This document shows positions 44,208 through 53,999 of a DNA stretch of 64,000 nt, in pieces; the stretch's first letter is position 1, and the number at the start of each line of letters is the position of its first letter. The notes beneath the pieces were generated by a model. That model worked only from the letters and a program-made list of their open reading frames with translations, did no database searches and had not been told where the DNA came from. Origin of the DNA: Rhynchopus sp. YZ270_cl-10 (Eukaryota > Euglenozoa > Diplonemea > Diplonemida > Diplonemidae); contig OZ037838.1 of NCBI GenBank assembly GCA_964035575.1, forward strand, positions 124,001-188,000. Direction: 5' to 3'. Position numbers and translations under genes: made by a program.

Positions 44208-45629
44208 TCACAATAAAAGTGTCGTCCACCCCTTCCGAGTCGTGCGTCGGCGTCTGCCCCGGGGGCTTCTTGCTGTTGTGTTGTCTGCCCCTGCATCAAG
44301 GAGCACCTGCATCACTTCTGCATGTTTCTGTTTCACTGCCAAATGCAACGCAGTGTAGCCCTTGTTATCTGCGTGATTCAAATTCACCTCCGGCAAACCT
44401 GCAAGATAGCGCACAGTGTCGGTGTGGCCGCGAAGCGCCGCAAGCAGAAGACATGTGTTTCCTTTCGGGTCAACTGCATGCACTCCCGCACCGGCTTCAA
44501 CCAACTGCTTCACAATCTTTGCGCTCCCTAGAGGCGACGAAGCCAAGAGAAGAGGCGAGCACCCAGCACGGTCCGTTGCCTCAATGTCTGCCCCTGCATC
44601 AATGAGCACCTGCACTACATCTGCGTGTCTGTGTTCCACTGCCAAATGCAACGCAGTTTTGCCTTCGTCATTTACATGATTCACATCCACCTCCGGCAAA
44701 CACAGAAGAGAAAACACAACTTCTGTCTGAAACCTTTCTCCAGCAGACGACGCAGCCATCAGACATGCAACCACACTCTCTCTACTCACCCCTGCACCAG
44801 CTCTGACCAACAGGTCCACAATTGCAAGCACCCCTAGTCCACTGGCCAAGTACAGAGGGCGCCCGCTTCTGCTTTCTGCTTCAATATCTGCCCCTGCATC
44901 AATGAGCACCCGCACCACATCTTCGTTTTTCCGTTCTATTGCCCAATGCAACGCAGTATTGAGCCAGTAATTATTCGCGTGATTCACGTCCACATCCGGC
45001 AAGCCCACAAGATAGCGCACAGTCTCGATATGACCGTGATACAACGCAAAGATAAGACACGTGTCTCCGTCTTTGTCTGTGGCACGCACCCTCGCACCTG
45101 CCTTGACTAACAGCTTCACAACGTCGAGTGCTCCTGAACGGCAAGCCAAGAGCAGAGGCGAACGTCCCAAGTGGTCCTTTGTCTCGATATCAGCCCCTGC
45201 ATCAATGAGCACCTGACACACTGCAGGGTCCGACCACAGGGCTGGACAACCATTAGTGTTATTCGACTCGAGTGGGACATGCGCCACGTTGCTGCAGACT
45301 GACTTCCAATGCTGCAGGAGGACCTCCGTGCACGCAGTGTGGTCTGCATGGACACACTCACTCAGCAGGATCCCAAAGCCCATCTGTGTTGTCTCAACAG
45401 ACGGAAGAAGCAGTGCGAGGCATTCGTGGTGGTTCCCTCTGCATGCCTCGTGCACAGCATCGAAGACCACTGTTCTGTTGTCTGTGTCTGGGATGAGCTT
45501 CTCAAGTCCTGCCCGCACGGCAGCCGCATCGCCGTATCTGGCACCTGCTACCAAGACTGCTTCTGCGGAAATCGTTTCCCTCTTTGGTGCGTTGTCGTCC
45601 AGTGTGCTGTCTGCGTGTCGCTTCGACAT
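44208..45629 (-). CDS. Ankyrin-repeat protein
   Basis: 473 aa from the ATG at 45629 (MSKRHADSTLDDNAPKR). The open frame continues upstream, but the ATG follows a purine-rich leader and gives the natural start. Roughly residues 20-130 look like degenerate ankyrin units. From about 135 the canonical units begin, with LLLA, TALHLAVE, VLIDAGADIEA and GHTDTVRYLAGLPEVN. These form about three super-repeats of roughly 130 aa, each made of four ankyrin units of recognisably different type, which points to block duplication. The C-terminus is basic (SPRGRRRRTTRKG). No other domain, signal peptide or membrane segment is seen. Ankyrin arrays bind other proteins and the partner cannot be told. The Lys/Arg-rich termini could direct it to the nucleus. 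Confidence 0.9.
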   Translation of the reverse strand: MSKRHADSTLDDNAPKRETISAEAVLVAGARYGDAAAVRAGLEKLIPDTDNRTVVFDAVHEACRGNHHECLALLLPSVETTQMGFGILLSECVHADHTACTEVLLQHWKSVCSNVAHVPLESNNTNGCPALWSDPAVCQVLIDAGADIETKDHLGRSPLLLACRSGALDVVKLLVKAGARVRATDKDGDTCLIFALYHGHIETVRYLVGLPDVDVNHANNYWLNTALHWAIERKNEDVVRVLIDAGADIEAESRSGRPLYLASGLGVLAIVDLLVRAGAGVSRESVVACLMAASSAGERFQTEVVFSLLCLPEVDVNHVNDEGKTALHLAVEHRHADVVQVLIDAGADIEATDRAGCSPLLLASSPLGSAKIVKQLVEAGAGVHAVDPKGNTCLLLAALRGHTDTVRYLAGLPEVNLNHADNKGYTALHLAVKQKHAEVMQVLLDAGADNTTARSPRGRRRRTTRKGWTTLLL

Positions 45630-46626
45630 GGTTTTCTCCTTCGCTAATGTGTGGTGTGGTTTCCTTTTATGTGGGTTGTGAGGAAGAGGGGGGCAAAGCA
45701 GTGCTATCGAAACGTTCCACAAGACCCCTGAATGAGAGATGCTTCAGCTCAAAGAGCTACACTCAGCTGAGCCGACTACAATATATGTACTGTAAAAATG
45801 TATATTCCGACTCTCGGAAAAATCGAAAAAGTGTTCCCACAATTATTACGGTCCATGTATTTTGCGTTTACGGTATGGAGAAAGGTTTTCGTATTTCTTT
45901 TTTGCTTTTTTTTCGTCGACAGTCACCTGCACTCAATGTCGTATTGCACTTCTTTTATTCATTTTTTTTCTTTGACGTTGTTATTACTTTTTGGGGCATT
46001 ACAAATAATCTGAGGTCGCTGTGAACGACAACGTTTTTTATGCGTCAAAGGTTCGGGCACTCGCTCTTGCAGGCTCGCTCAGGCAGGCCACGGGGGTGCA
46101 CCAAACAGGATACGATAAAAACACTCAAAACATTGAATTTGCCCTTTTTTCTCTTTGAAAAAAAAAAGTTTAAAGATGACCCTAAGCCTCTCGCGAAGTC
46201 ACCTTCAAACAAAACATAAAAGAAAACTTGAAAATGCTGCTCTCATGCACATCTGAACTCTTGAAAGTGCGGAACGCTAAGTACCCACAGACGTGCACGG
46301 AAGAGTCTCCCAGGGTTGCAAGCACAACAGCACCACAACCTGGGGGATACTCCGTGTTTGTGAATATTGGCAAGACCACAATAATAAAATAGCACCTAAT
46401 AACAGTACACGTTCACTCACGCGCTTCTCTTATGATCCGATGACGCTGTGTGCGCCCTTTCCACGCTCGGGTGGGGCTAGCCAAGGAACAACACAGCCTC
46501 AGACGGGGACAAAAAAGGCACAAAAGAAAAGAAAAGAAAAAGGTTCACCAAAAAAAAAATAATGCTGATTTTCACTGCACAGCTAGGTCGTGGAGTGTCT
46601 ATAATAATAATATTATGTTTGGTTGC
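45630..46626. other. Intergenic, ~1 kb, two copies of a recurrent short motif
   Basis: AT-rich spacer between the ankyrin gene and eIF5. It carries two short stretches similar to sequences elsewhere in the window: GATGACCCTAAGCCTCTCG at 46175 and ATGCTGCTCTCATGCACATC at about 46233. No gene is recognised. Confidence 0.5.
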
Positions 46627-47852
46627 TTACTTGAGCCCTTTGACCAGGTCATCGCACAGGGCGTGTGCCGCTGCAGAGCGTTCAGGGTACGTCTTGTCCA
46701 GCTTTGCGTGCCACTCTAGGACGCCAACTGGTGTGACGGCGTCGACCTCCAGCATCAGCGCCACTGCCTGTGGGAACACCTCTCCCACCTCGTCCCCGTC
46801 GAGGGCAAGCTGCTCGGCAGCACAGAGGAGGTACTTCTCTGTGCTGTCTGAGATGACCTTCTTGAGGTTCGTTCTGTACACCGTGATGCGCTGTGCGAAG
46901 CTGTCGCTAGCAAAGAAGACTGTGCGCGAGAACACCTTTGCCACATCCTTCTTCTTCAGGCCAAGGTCCGTCTTGAGCGCCGCAAGCTTGAAGCCTAGGT
47001 CCATAGGAAGCGGTGCGGGTGTGGCGGCGAGGTATGCGTCCAGGGCAGCGGCCTGCGTCTCGATGGAGGACGCGTCGCCCTCGATGAATTTGTCTTCTGT
47101 GCTGCTCTTGCGTGACTTCTTCGCCTTCTTCTGAGACTCGTCCACGCAGGGCGGCAGCGGCTTCTCGTTGCGAACGATCAGGTTCATGATCTTCTCCCCC
47201 ATGTCCAGCGAGGAGTCCTTGCCGCACGCCTCGCAACGGATCTTCGCCCTCTTCTTCTCGTCCACAAACGTGTTCGTCTCAGGGTTCCTGCACCCCTTGC
47301 ACAGTACAAACTTGGTAATGTAGTCGAACAGCGACTTCTGCAGTGCGGCCTGCTCGTGTTCCCCTGTGATGATGTACTTGCCTGTCGTGACCTTCGTCTG
47401 TGCACCCAGGTCTGTGCCAAAGTATTTGAACGGGTAGTCTGGGTTGCGGTTCAGATACTTCTGCGCAATCTCAGCGATGTTGGGGAGCACAGTCTTGATG
47501 CCGTTGCCTTTGCCTTCAACCTTCGTGATGAGGGCAGGCATCTGAAGAGAATGAGTGGTGAGCATTAAAAACAAAGAAAGTTGTAAGATGAATGTCTCGT
47601 GCACATCTCAAACAATAGTATCCAACTGCTCTGTATGAGTCAATGGGTGTTGTTCGTTGAAATCCAATAGGTGGCGAACACTTTGCTTGGCGCAGAAGTG
47701 AGGGAAATTTAGGTGACGGTCTAAAAAATTGGTGAAAAGAACACTGGAAAATAGACAAAAAAAAAAGAGGGTGACATCATGGAACATACCTTGTACCTGT
47801 AGAAGCTGTCGTGCTGCTTCTCAGGGTCGATGGTCAACTCGTCGGAAGACAT
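46627..47852 (-). CDS. eIF5: Translation initiation factor eIF5 (two exons)
   Basis: Exon 1 is 47790-47852 (21 codons, MSSDELTIDPEKQHDSFYRY plus K) and exon 2 is 46627-47541, joined in phase 0, for 325 aa in all. The intron 47542-47789 starts GTATGT and ends TTCAG. The join yields DSFYRYKMPALITKVEGKGN, matching the conserved eIF5 start. The N-terminal GTPase-activating domain keeps KVEGKGNGIKT and KYFGTDLGAQT, and the zinc ribbon has C-x2-C (FVLCKGCRNPET) and C-x2-C (RCEACGKDS). A charged linker follows (KKAKKSRKS). The C-terminal W2-type HEAT domain (about 200-325) includes FKLAALKTDLGLKKKDV and EWHAKLDKTYPERS. eIF5 stimulates GTP hydrolysis by eIF2 in the 43S complex when the start codon is found. 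The protein is shorter than the roughly 400-aa yeast and human forms, mainly in the linker and tail. Confidence 0.96.
47542..47789 (-). other. Spliceosomal intron of eIF5 (248 nt)
   Basis: The donor is AAG|GTATGTTCC and the acceptor is TTCTCTTCAG|ATG. It is supported by exact restoration of the conserved eIF5 N-terminus. The intron contains a stretch (plus strand 47706-47733, AATTTAGGTGACGGTCTAAA and on) closely similar to the left end of satellite module B. Confidence 0.93.
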
Positions 47853-48296
47853 TGCTGCTACTGCGGAGGTGTGAGTTTGCTTCTGCGTCTGCTTCGATAC
47901 GGTGTGTGATACCCTCCCTCTCTCGTAGACCCTGATCCCGCAAAAAACATCTGGAAAGGAGTTATGGGTGGTTGGGTGGGGTGGGGGGTGGGTAATAATG
48001 AATCAAATGCAAAACAAAAAAGAATCAGAAACACATCGTTTTTGCCTTTGTCAGAATAAGGAAACAAAACCCCCCCACCGGTGTTGTGGAAACAACACAC
48101 ATGAAAATAAAGTTAATGCAGGCACCTCCGACTGACCCACGCACGATGCCAGCCATCCATGAAAACAAATTAACAATGATCTATCCCTCAGCCACCCCTA
48201 CTTCAAGCGATGTTCATAGACAAACACCTCAAAACATCCAGCAGAGACCCATCTTTTCTTACTTAAGAAAAACACCTTCAAGCATCCCCCAGCACC
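47853..48296. other. Intergenic, eIF5 upstream region
   Basis: Spacer between eIF5 and the PLAC8 gene, including the eIF5 promoter side. It has a G/T-rich run near 47960-47995 and otherwise nothing recognisable. Confidence 0.5.
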
Positions 48297-48659
48297 TCAC
48301 ACCAACGCGAACATGGGGTCAGTGACGACAGTGCCACGCTTGCTGACCTCGCGTGACACCTGGCACGCACTGCAGCACGGGCACAGCATGCCCTCGAGCA
48401 GGTCCTGCCACCACCGCCCACCTATGCCGTACCCGACGCGCACCTCATTGCGGTACACAACAGCCGCGTAGCAAGGACTGCAGCACGCAAACAGCAGGTT
48501 CAGCAGCAGGCTTGTGTGGTCGAAGTTCGACTTCGCCTTCGCCAGCCCGTACGGATAGCAGCACGCCACCACAAGACACCCACCGCAGTCCTCCCAGCAC
48601 ATACAGATGTGTCCTGCCCACTTCGGAGCAGACGAGCTGGTATGTTTGTTGCCGTCCAT
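48297..48659 (-). CDS. PLAC8-family cysteine-rich protein
   Basis: 120 aa from the ATG at 48659 (MDGNKHTSSSAPKWAG). The frame is open further upstream, but that part is low complexity and likely leader. The Cys-rich domain fills residues ~15-115: HICMCWEDCGGCLVVACCYP, then LLFACCSPCYAAVVYRNEVR, then GYGIGGRWWQDLLEGMLCPC and CSACQVSREVSKRG. This is the PLAC8 pattern (CC-x-PC, R-x-x-VR-x-x-YGI-x-G, C-x2-C-x3-Q-x-x-RE). Two hydrophobic stretches coincide with the Cys clusters. Family members include plant FCR/PCR proteins (cadmium resistance, cell number) and animal PLAC8. Many are membrane-associated, with roles in metal transport or growth control. The substrate here is unknown. Confidence 0.88.
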   Translation of the reverse strand: MDGNKHTSSSAPKWAGHICMCWEDCGGCLVVACCYPYGLAKAKSNFDHTSLLLNLLFACCSPCYAAVVYRNEVRVGYGIGGRWWQDLLEGMLCPCCSACQVSREVSKRGTVVTDPMFALV

Positions 48660-49040
48660 CACCCCATGTGGTGTGTGTCCTGATGAGGGGTAGAGCGTGG
48701 AGGGTGTGGAGGTGTTGGGGTAGCGGGAAATCCTCACACAGACAGGTGCTTTTTCATAGAGAGAGAGAGGTGCTTTTTTTTCTCGGGTTGAGGTGGGTAG
48801 GTGAGGTGGCAGACACAAAAAAAACGTGAACATGTTGTTCTCATCTTCTTGAATATCAGACTGTCATCTGTCGTAAAAACCCCCCCAAAGCCCCACCCCT
48901 GCTGCCCCACCCCAAAGCCAGTGTACACATCTTTTGTTTTGATGGATGTGACGTGACAGCTTCGACTACACATGAAAGAGCAGGCTTGAGTTCTGTCTTC
49001 TCTGGCTGTACTGTTCACACCAAACGTTCTGGCAGCACCT
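48660..49040. other. Intergenic, nothing recognised
   Basis: Short spacer between the PLAC8 and ubiquitin-like/LRR genes, with a GA repeat near 48758-48770 and a poly-A-rich stretch. No gene seen. Confidence 0.5.
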
Positions 49041-49988
49041 TCAGGAGGTATTCCGCACAGCGTCTCGCACAACACTGCTGCAGCCGTGGAGGTCGACTCG
49101 CGTCAACGAAGGGCAGTGCTCAGCAAAGCCTTTCCCCATATGTGTCACCCTGCTTAGCGATGACAACTTTATTACTTCCAAACGTGCGCAATCAACAAAA
49201 ACGTGGTCACCTATCTGCGTTACCCTGCTGAGGGGCGACAGATCCACTTCTTTTAAGTTTGTGCAGTGGGAAAGAAAACTACTGCCGATCTGCGTAATGT
49301 TGGCCAACGGCGACACGTCTAGTGCTGTTAAGCCGTCGCAGTGGGAAAGAAACTGACAACCGATCTGCGTTACGTTGCTCAGCGGCGACAGGTCTATCTC
49401 TCTGAAGCCTTCGCAGCAGGCAATAAAGCTGTCACCAATCTGCGTAACATTGTGCAACGGTGACAAATTTAGTTCTGTTAAACTGGGGCAGTACAGCATA
49501 AAGCCGTTGCCAATACGCGTGACAGTTTCCAACCCAGAGAGGTCGACGCTTGTCAACGACTGGCATTCGGAAAGAAAGTAGTCTCTAATTTCCGTCACAG
49601 CCGACACAGCGCTGAGATCAAGTCTCGTTAACGAAGTCCCACCCAAAAATTCGTCCGGGATGACAGTCGCAACCTCTGCCTGCAGGAGCAAGATCGCCAC
49701 CTTAGGATCCTCGACCTCCTGCAACCTTTCTTCGGTGAGGTCCGTCTCACCCAACGCATGCAGCGCTTCCAGGGCTTCGTATTTAGGTGTTTTCGTCAAC
49801 ACAACCGAATCCCCATCACTAAGTTGTGTGATGTCCTCTCCTTCGTCCTTCCCTCCGAAGCCCATATGAAAGCTGTCTTCGCACAACCCTGTTGCAGACG
49901 CCACCTTCTGCCGCATGGTCGCTGTTGTGTCATCCTCACCCACCTCGATCATGCACTGCTTGCCAAAGCCTTGGATAACCAGTTCCAT
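49041..49988 (-). CDS. Ubiquitin-like domain plus BspA-type leucine-rich repeats
   Basis: 315 aa from ATG. Residues 1-67 (MELVIQGFGKQCMIEV ... TTATMRQKVASATGL ... ITQLSDGDSVVLTK) have the strand, helix and turn pattern of a ubiquitin-like fold, without a C-terminal Gly-Gly. Residues ~70-125 are a helical linker (EALEALHALGETDLTEERLQ). From about 125 come seven full and one partial 25-residue repeats of the form LTxLDLSPLSxVTQIGxxFLSHC. They end in a capping segment with CSSVVRDAVRNTS. Such LSPL..VTxIG repeats belong to the BspA/LRR_5 group, which is expanded in several protists and usually mediates binding. No signal peptide is seen, so it is probably cytosolic. The Ubl may link the LRR to proteasome or ubiquitin machinery, which is inference. 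Confidence 0.85.
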   Translation of the reverse strand: MELVIQGFGKQCMIEVGEDDTTATMRQKVASATGLCEDSFHMGFGGKDEGEDITQLSDGDSVVLTKTPKYEALEALHALGETDLTEERLQEVEDPKVAILLLQAEVATVIPDEFLGGTSLTRLDLSAVSAVTEIRDYFLSECQSLTSVDLSGLETVTRIGNGFMLYCPSLTELNLSPLHNVTQIGDSFIACCEGFREIDLSPLSNVTQIGCQFLSHCDGLTALDVSPLANITQIGSSFLSHCTNLKEVDLSPLSRVTQIGDHVFVDCARLEVIKLSSLSRVTHMGKGFAEHCPSLTRVDLHGCSSVVRDAVRNTS

Positions 49989-50912
49989 TTTGAGGTGTCT
50001 GTGTCAGTGTCTGTGTTGTAGGTATTTTGGTCATGAGCCTCCAGCTCCACGGCTCTGTAACTCGACAAAGAAAACAATTTCCACCCCTCGCACTTTGTTT
50101 TAGGCATTTAAATGGGTCGCATGCCTTGGCACACGGTGGAAAACCGTGTGCAACAAAATATGCAAAGGTTTGGGTTTCGCTTTGCCATCCCTAATTGACT
50201 AGGGAAAAAATAGGAAAATGTGCTAACTTGAATACATCTCTCTGTCTTAGCAAAGATTGAGTTGAAGACAAAAACAAAACAAACCAAAGTAAGTAGAGTA
50301 GCAGTTGGCTGTCGTGGCGACCTCAGGTTGTATTATTCAGGATGGTTGGGACACTTCTGTAAGCAGAGACTGATAGAGGGGAAGAAGAAAGAAAAGTTGA
50401 GAAGAAAAATATAAAAAAAACTTTTCTGATTTGTGAGAATGTTCTCCTCTACGCACATCTTGTATAGGAATAATAGTGTGGAACGTGCGTGGAAGATGAA
50501 AAAGACAAAAGAGTAGTTAAAAAGCGTACTAAAACGCAGCTCGTTCGAGCTCATGCAAAAGGGTAGGATGTGATGGGTCCATGATGAAACAAAAATCCTG
50601 TCTTGAAGTCAGTTTTAAGAATGTTTGCACAGGTAATGAACCAGGGGCACAAAAATGGTTGTTATCAAAAAGGGGTTGAATAATGTTGAAACAGCGATTG
50701 ACCAAAAAATCTAAACGAAAAAACGCAAATGTGATAAAAAAAAATAAACCTGGTGTGGCTGACGACCCCAAAATAGCAGAAAATAGCACTTTGGGGGGTT
50801 TTTTTTGAGTTTGGTGGCTGGGTGGTGGTGTGGCTCACGATGGACGAGGGAAGGAAACTTGGCCAGCCCGCAAACCCGGAAACCCCCTCCCACTCCACAA
50901 ACGGATCATAAG
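49989..50912. other. Intergenic, nothing recognised
   Basis: AT-rich spacer upstream of the ubiquitin-like/LRR gene, ending at the heptamer satellite. No RNA gene or convincing coding region is visible. Confidence 0.5.
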
Positions 50913-51309
50913 GTACACAGTACACAGTACACAGTACACAGTACACAGTACACAGTACACAGTACACAGTACACAGTACACAGTACACAGTACACAGTAC
51001 ACAGTACACAGTACACAGTACACAGTACACAGTACACAGTACACAGTACACAGTACACAGTACACAGTACACAGTACACAGTACACAGTACACAGTACAC
51101 AGTACACAGTACACAGTACACAGTACACAGTACACAGTACACAGTACACAGTACACAGTACACAGTACACAGTACACAGTACACAGTACACAGTACACAG
51201 TACACAGTACACAGTACACAGTACACAGTACACAGTACACAGTACACAGTACACAGTACACAGTACACAGTACACAGTACACAGTACACAGTACACAGTA
51301 CACAGTACA
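50913..51309. repeat. (GTACACA)n heptamer satellite, ~57 copies
   Basis: About 397 bp of uninterrupted 7-bp units with no visible variant. Because 7 is not a multiple of 3, all frames on both strands stay open and read a 7-residue peptide (YCVLCTV or TQYTVHS). These frames are shadows. GTAC is self-complementary, so the tract has many 4-bp palindromes. Purity suggests recent expansion. Confidence 0.97.
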
Positions 51310-52493
51310 GCACCTGGTCTATATCGGGACAAAATACATTTTTTTTTTGCTAAAATTGCTCTTATTTTTTACGCTTTTTTGCTCGAAAAAAACGTTGTCC
51401 TGCATCTTTGGTAAGTGTTTTGGGGACTGGCTGGGGTCAGGAGTCCCTCATTTCCCCTCCCTTTAGCAAAAGCCCAAACCACGGCCAAAAAATAAAAAAA
51501 ATCCAGACCCCCAAAATAGCAGAAAATAGCAGAAAATAGCAGAAAATAGCAGAAAATAGCACCCCCCTTCAGCCACACCAAAACCGGCAAAGAAAAACAC
51601 AACACCCAAAAGACAGCAACAATCTCTCCACGAGAACACCGCCCATTTTATATTTCTTAAAACTTGAGTGTAGACAACCCGATGGACGAGCCCTTTTTAA
51701 GCAACCTCTGATGCCACGTCTTTGCTGCATCGACCAGCATCTGTCCAAAGACAGACCTTACCAGCAGGCTTCGACACTCACCCTGACTAGGATACGCACA
51801 GACCTCACAAAAAGAGTGGTCACTTTGCTGTGGATGGCATCAACACATGCCACATCAGCACCGTAAACACCACGGCTGGATCTTCTCCACCCCATATCCT
51901 TGAGGAGGACGGACACATGTATGCAAAAAAGGGTCACATCCGGCAGCCTCAACCCCCAAAGCTAGATGGAAGTCTTCCCGAAGCCCACCCCCACAACGTC
52001 CTTTTACCTCCCTGATGCCGTACGACAACATGAGGCCTGCACAGCTATCAGGGAAGGGAAACAGACAAAAAATGGGTAAAGTTGGACAGCGCAAAAGGCC
52101 TCGAAGATGTGGACTAGTGCTCATAGAGCCTTCCACAGTCGTTGTTAGATCATGTGATGTCAGAGAAAATAATCCAAAAAATCTTACTTAACACTCTGTT
52201 GATTAAAAACGGGATAGAAAAAATCGTGAACAAAAAAAATGGGGGATTGAAAAGCTGGAACGCTTCCTCACCTCCACAGATCAGACGCACTTTTAATTTT
52301 AACACAGCACAATAGGGAAATTAACACAAAAGAAAACTTGAACAGAACCAGACAAAGAAGTTCGAAGCCGAGCCTCGGGCCTTAGCCATATTTTAAAAGA
52401 TAACCACTATTTCCATTTGACCGACACACCCCACCCCAACGAAGAACAACCACGACACAGCGTTGGACACTCCACCTCAAAACACCCTGCTCC
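51310..52493. other. Intergenic, 1.2 kb, small AAATAGCAG repeat
   Basis: Spacer between the heptamer satellite and the MFS gene. Near 51512-51562 there are five copies of AGCAGAAAAT, and the same AAATAGCAGAAAATAGCA string also occurs at about 50772, on the other side of the heptamer array. Nothing coding is recognised. Confidence 0.55.
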
Positions 52494-53999
52494 TCACTGC
52501 CTCATGTCGTATACATAATTCAACAGGATGAAGGCAACTAGCATGTACCCCACCCCAAGCCCAGCACACGTTGTCATTGCCGTCCTGAACCCCCAACCTT
52601 GCGCCACTGCTGAGATTGCAATGGGGCCGATTCCGTATCCAAGGTTGAGCGAACCGTTGAAGTACGCCGACGCGAGGGATGTGTTCTTCGCACGCACGGT
52701 CATGATCGACATGCCACAGATGAGCGCAAAGGACATCGACACTGAGGCGACGTTAAGCCCTACGACGACAAGACTCAGCTCGACACCTTTGCTTGTCACC
52801 GCTGAGTCCAACACATGAGGCAGCGGCACAGGGCCGATCAGAAGGTAGCCCACAGTCATGACCACGAAGCCCCAGAGGAAGAGCGAGCCTGAATGGTTAC
52901 CACGGTGGGCACGTCTGTCGCATGCGTTGCCCACAAAGGTGCCACACAGCCAGTACACCACCCCACTGCCGCCCATGATCACACCGATGAGCGTCTTGGA
53001 GAGCGAGAAGTGGTCGTCCAGGTGCTGTGAAAGAAGCGGCCCGATGGCGCCGTAGCCGATGCAGTTCACGGTGATGCCAAGCGCCACGATGTATGTCATC
53101 GCCTGCGACCGTGCCGGGCTGTCCTTCTCCTCCGGCTGCACGATGCTCCCACTTCTTGGTGTCCCCCCACCGCAACTACCGCCTTCAAGCAGCGCAGTCG
53201 TCTCACCAACGCACCGCTGCTCCACAGGACGTACAAAATAAGGCGCAGCAAACGCTATCACAAAAAACGGCCCCGCCACAGCGAGGAACGGCAGTGACCA
53301 CCCCGAGGCATCGTACAGCACACCCCCGAGCAGCGGGCCGGTGGCGATGCCTAGCCCGATCATGCCTTCCGACACACCCATGACCTGACCGAGCACTTCG
53401 GGGAAGAGGATTTGGTAGTAATTGAAGATAGATGTGTCCGCAAGACCTTGGCCAAGACCGGTAGCAAGACGGAGCAGGATTAGGACGAGAAGAAGCGACG
53501 TTTTCCGCTCTGTGATATCAAACGCAAAGGCCGTCACCGCAGTACAGGTCCCCGCAAAGAGAAACCCTACCGACAGCATCACGCTGTTCCCGACCCTCTT
53601 CTCCACTCTCTCTGCTGCAAACTGGCTTGCCACCATCCCTAACGGATGTGCCGCGTATACCACACCCACCCACACCTCCGAGATACCCTTATCCTTCATG
53701 CTGTCCGAAAGGAAGGGCGTCGGAGAAGACACATTGATGTACGCAAAGGTGAATGCGGCAAGAAGTGCGAGCAGCGCCTTAAACTTTGCCGCATCACGTC
53801 GGAAGTAATCGACCAGAGCGACCTTCGCAACGGAGGTGTGGGAGTGTGGGGAGGAGGAGGAGGAGGATGACGAAACGGTGACAACACTCTCACTCGGTGT
53901 TGCGAAGCTGCCCTCTGGTGTGGAGGATAACACGTAGTCGCGTGGTGTCTCGTTCACCTCGGTGTGCTGATTCCCTACAGCGGGCCCCTGATCTGACAT
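52494..53999 (-). CDS. Major facilitator superfamily transporter (SLC18B1/DHA1-like)
   Basis: 501 aa from the ATG at 53999 (MSDQGPAVGNQHTEVNE); the frame is open for ten codons upstream. A Ser-rich cytosolic N-terminus of about 75 aa precedes 12 predicted membrane helices. The first is FKALLALLAAFTFAY; others include VWVGVVYAAHPLGMVASQ, SLLLVLILLRLATGLGQG and GMIGLGIATGPLLGGVLYD. A central loop with LLEGGSCGGG and a charged stretch separates the two six-helix halves. The GxxxGPxxGGxLY motif in helix 5 is typical of drug/amine antiporters (DHA1, SLC18 group). The likely role is proton-coupled export or vesicular uptake of small organic cations or polyamines; the substrate cannot be told. The C-terminus is short (NYVYDMRQ). 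Confidence 0.9.
   Translation of the reverse strand: MSDQGPAVGNQHTEVNETPRDYVLSSTPEGSFATPSESVVTVSSSSSSSSPHSHTSVAKVALVDYFRRDAAKFKALLALLAAFTFAYINVSSPTPFLSDSMKDKGISEVWVGVVYAAHPLGMVASQFAAERVEKRVGNSVMLSVGFLFAGTCTAVTAFAFDITERKTSLLLVLILLRLATGLGQGLADTSIFNYYQILFPEVLGQVMGVSEGMIGLGIATGPLLGGVLYDASGWSLPFLAVAGPFFVIAFAAPYFVRPVEQRCVGETTALLEGGSCGGGTPRSGSIVQPEEKDSPARSQAMTYIVALGITVNCIGYGAIGPLLSQHLDDHFSLSKTLIGVIMGGSGVVYWLCGTFVGNACDRRAHRGNHSGSLFLWGFVVMTVGYLLIGPVPLPHVLDSAVTSKGVELSLVVVGLNVASVSMSFALICGMSIMTVRAKNTSLASAYFNGSLNLGYGIGPIAISAVAQGWGFRTAMTTCAGLGVGYMLVAFILLNYVYDMRQ

Noticed and set aside
47542-47604. Upstream ATG of the eIF5 second exon (MHETFILQLSLFLM) as the protein start
   Set aside because: That segment is the 3' end of the intron. 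Splicing to 47790-47852 restores the conserved eIF5 N-terminus.
50665-51414. Long frames on both strands reading YCVLCTV or TQYTVHS
   Set aside because: They are artefacts of an uninterrupted 7-bp repeat, which has no stop in any frame.
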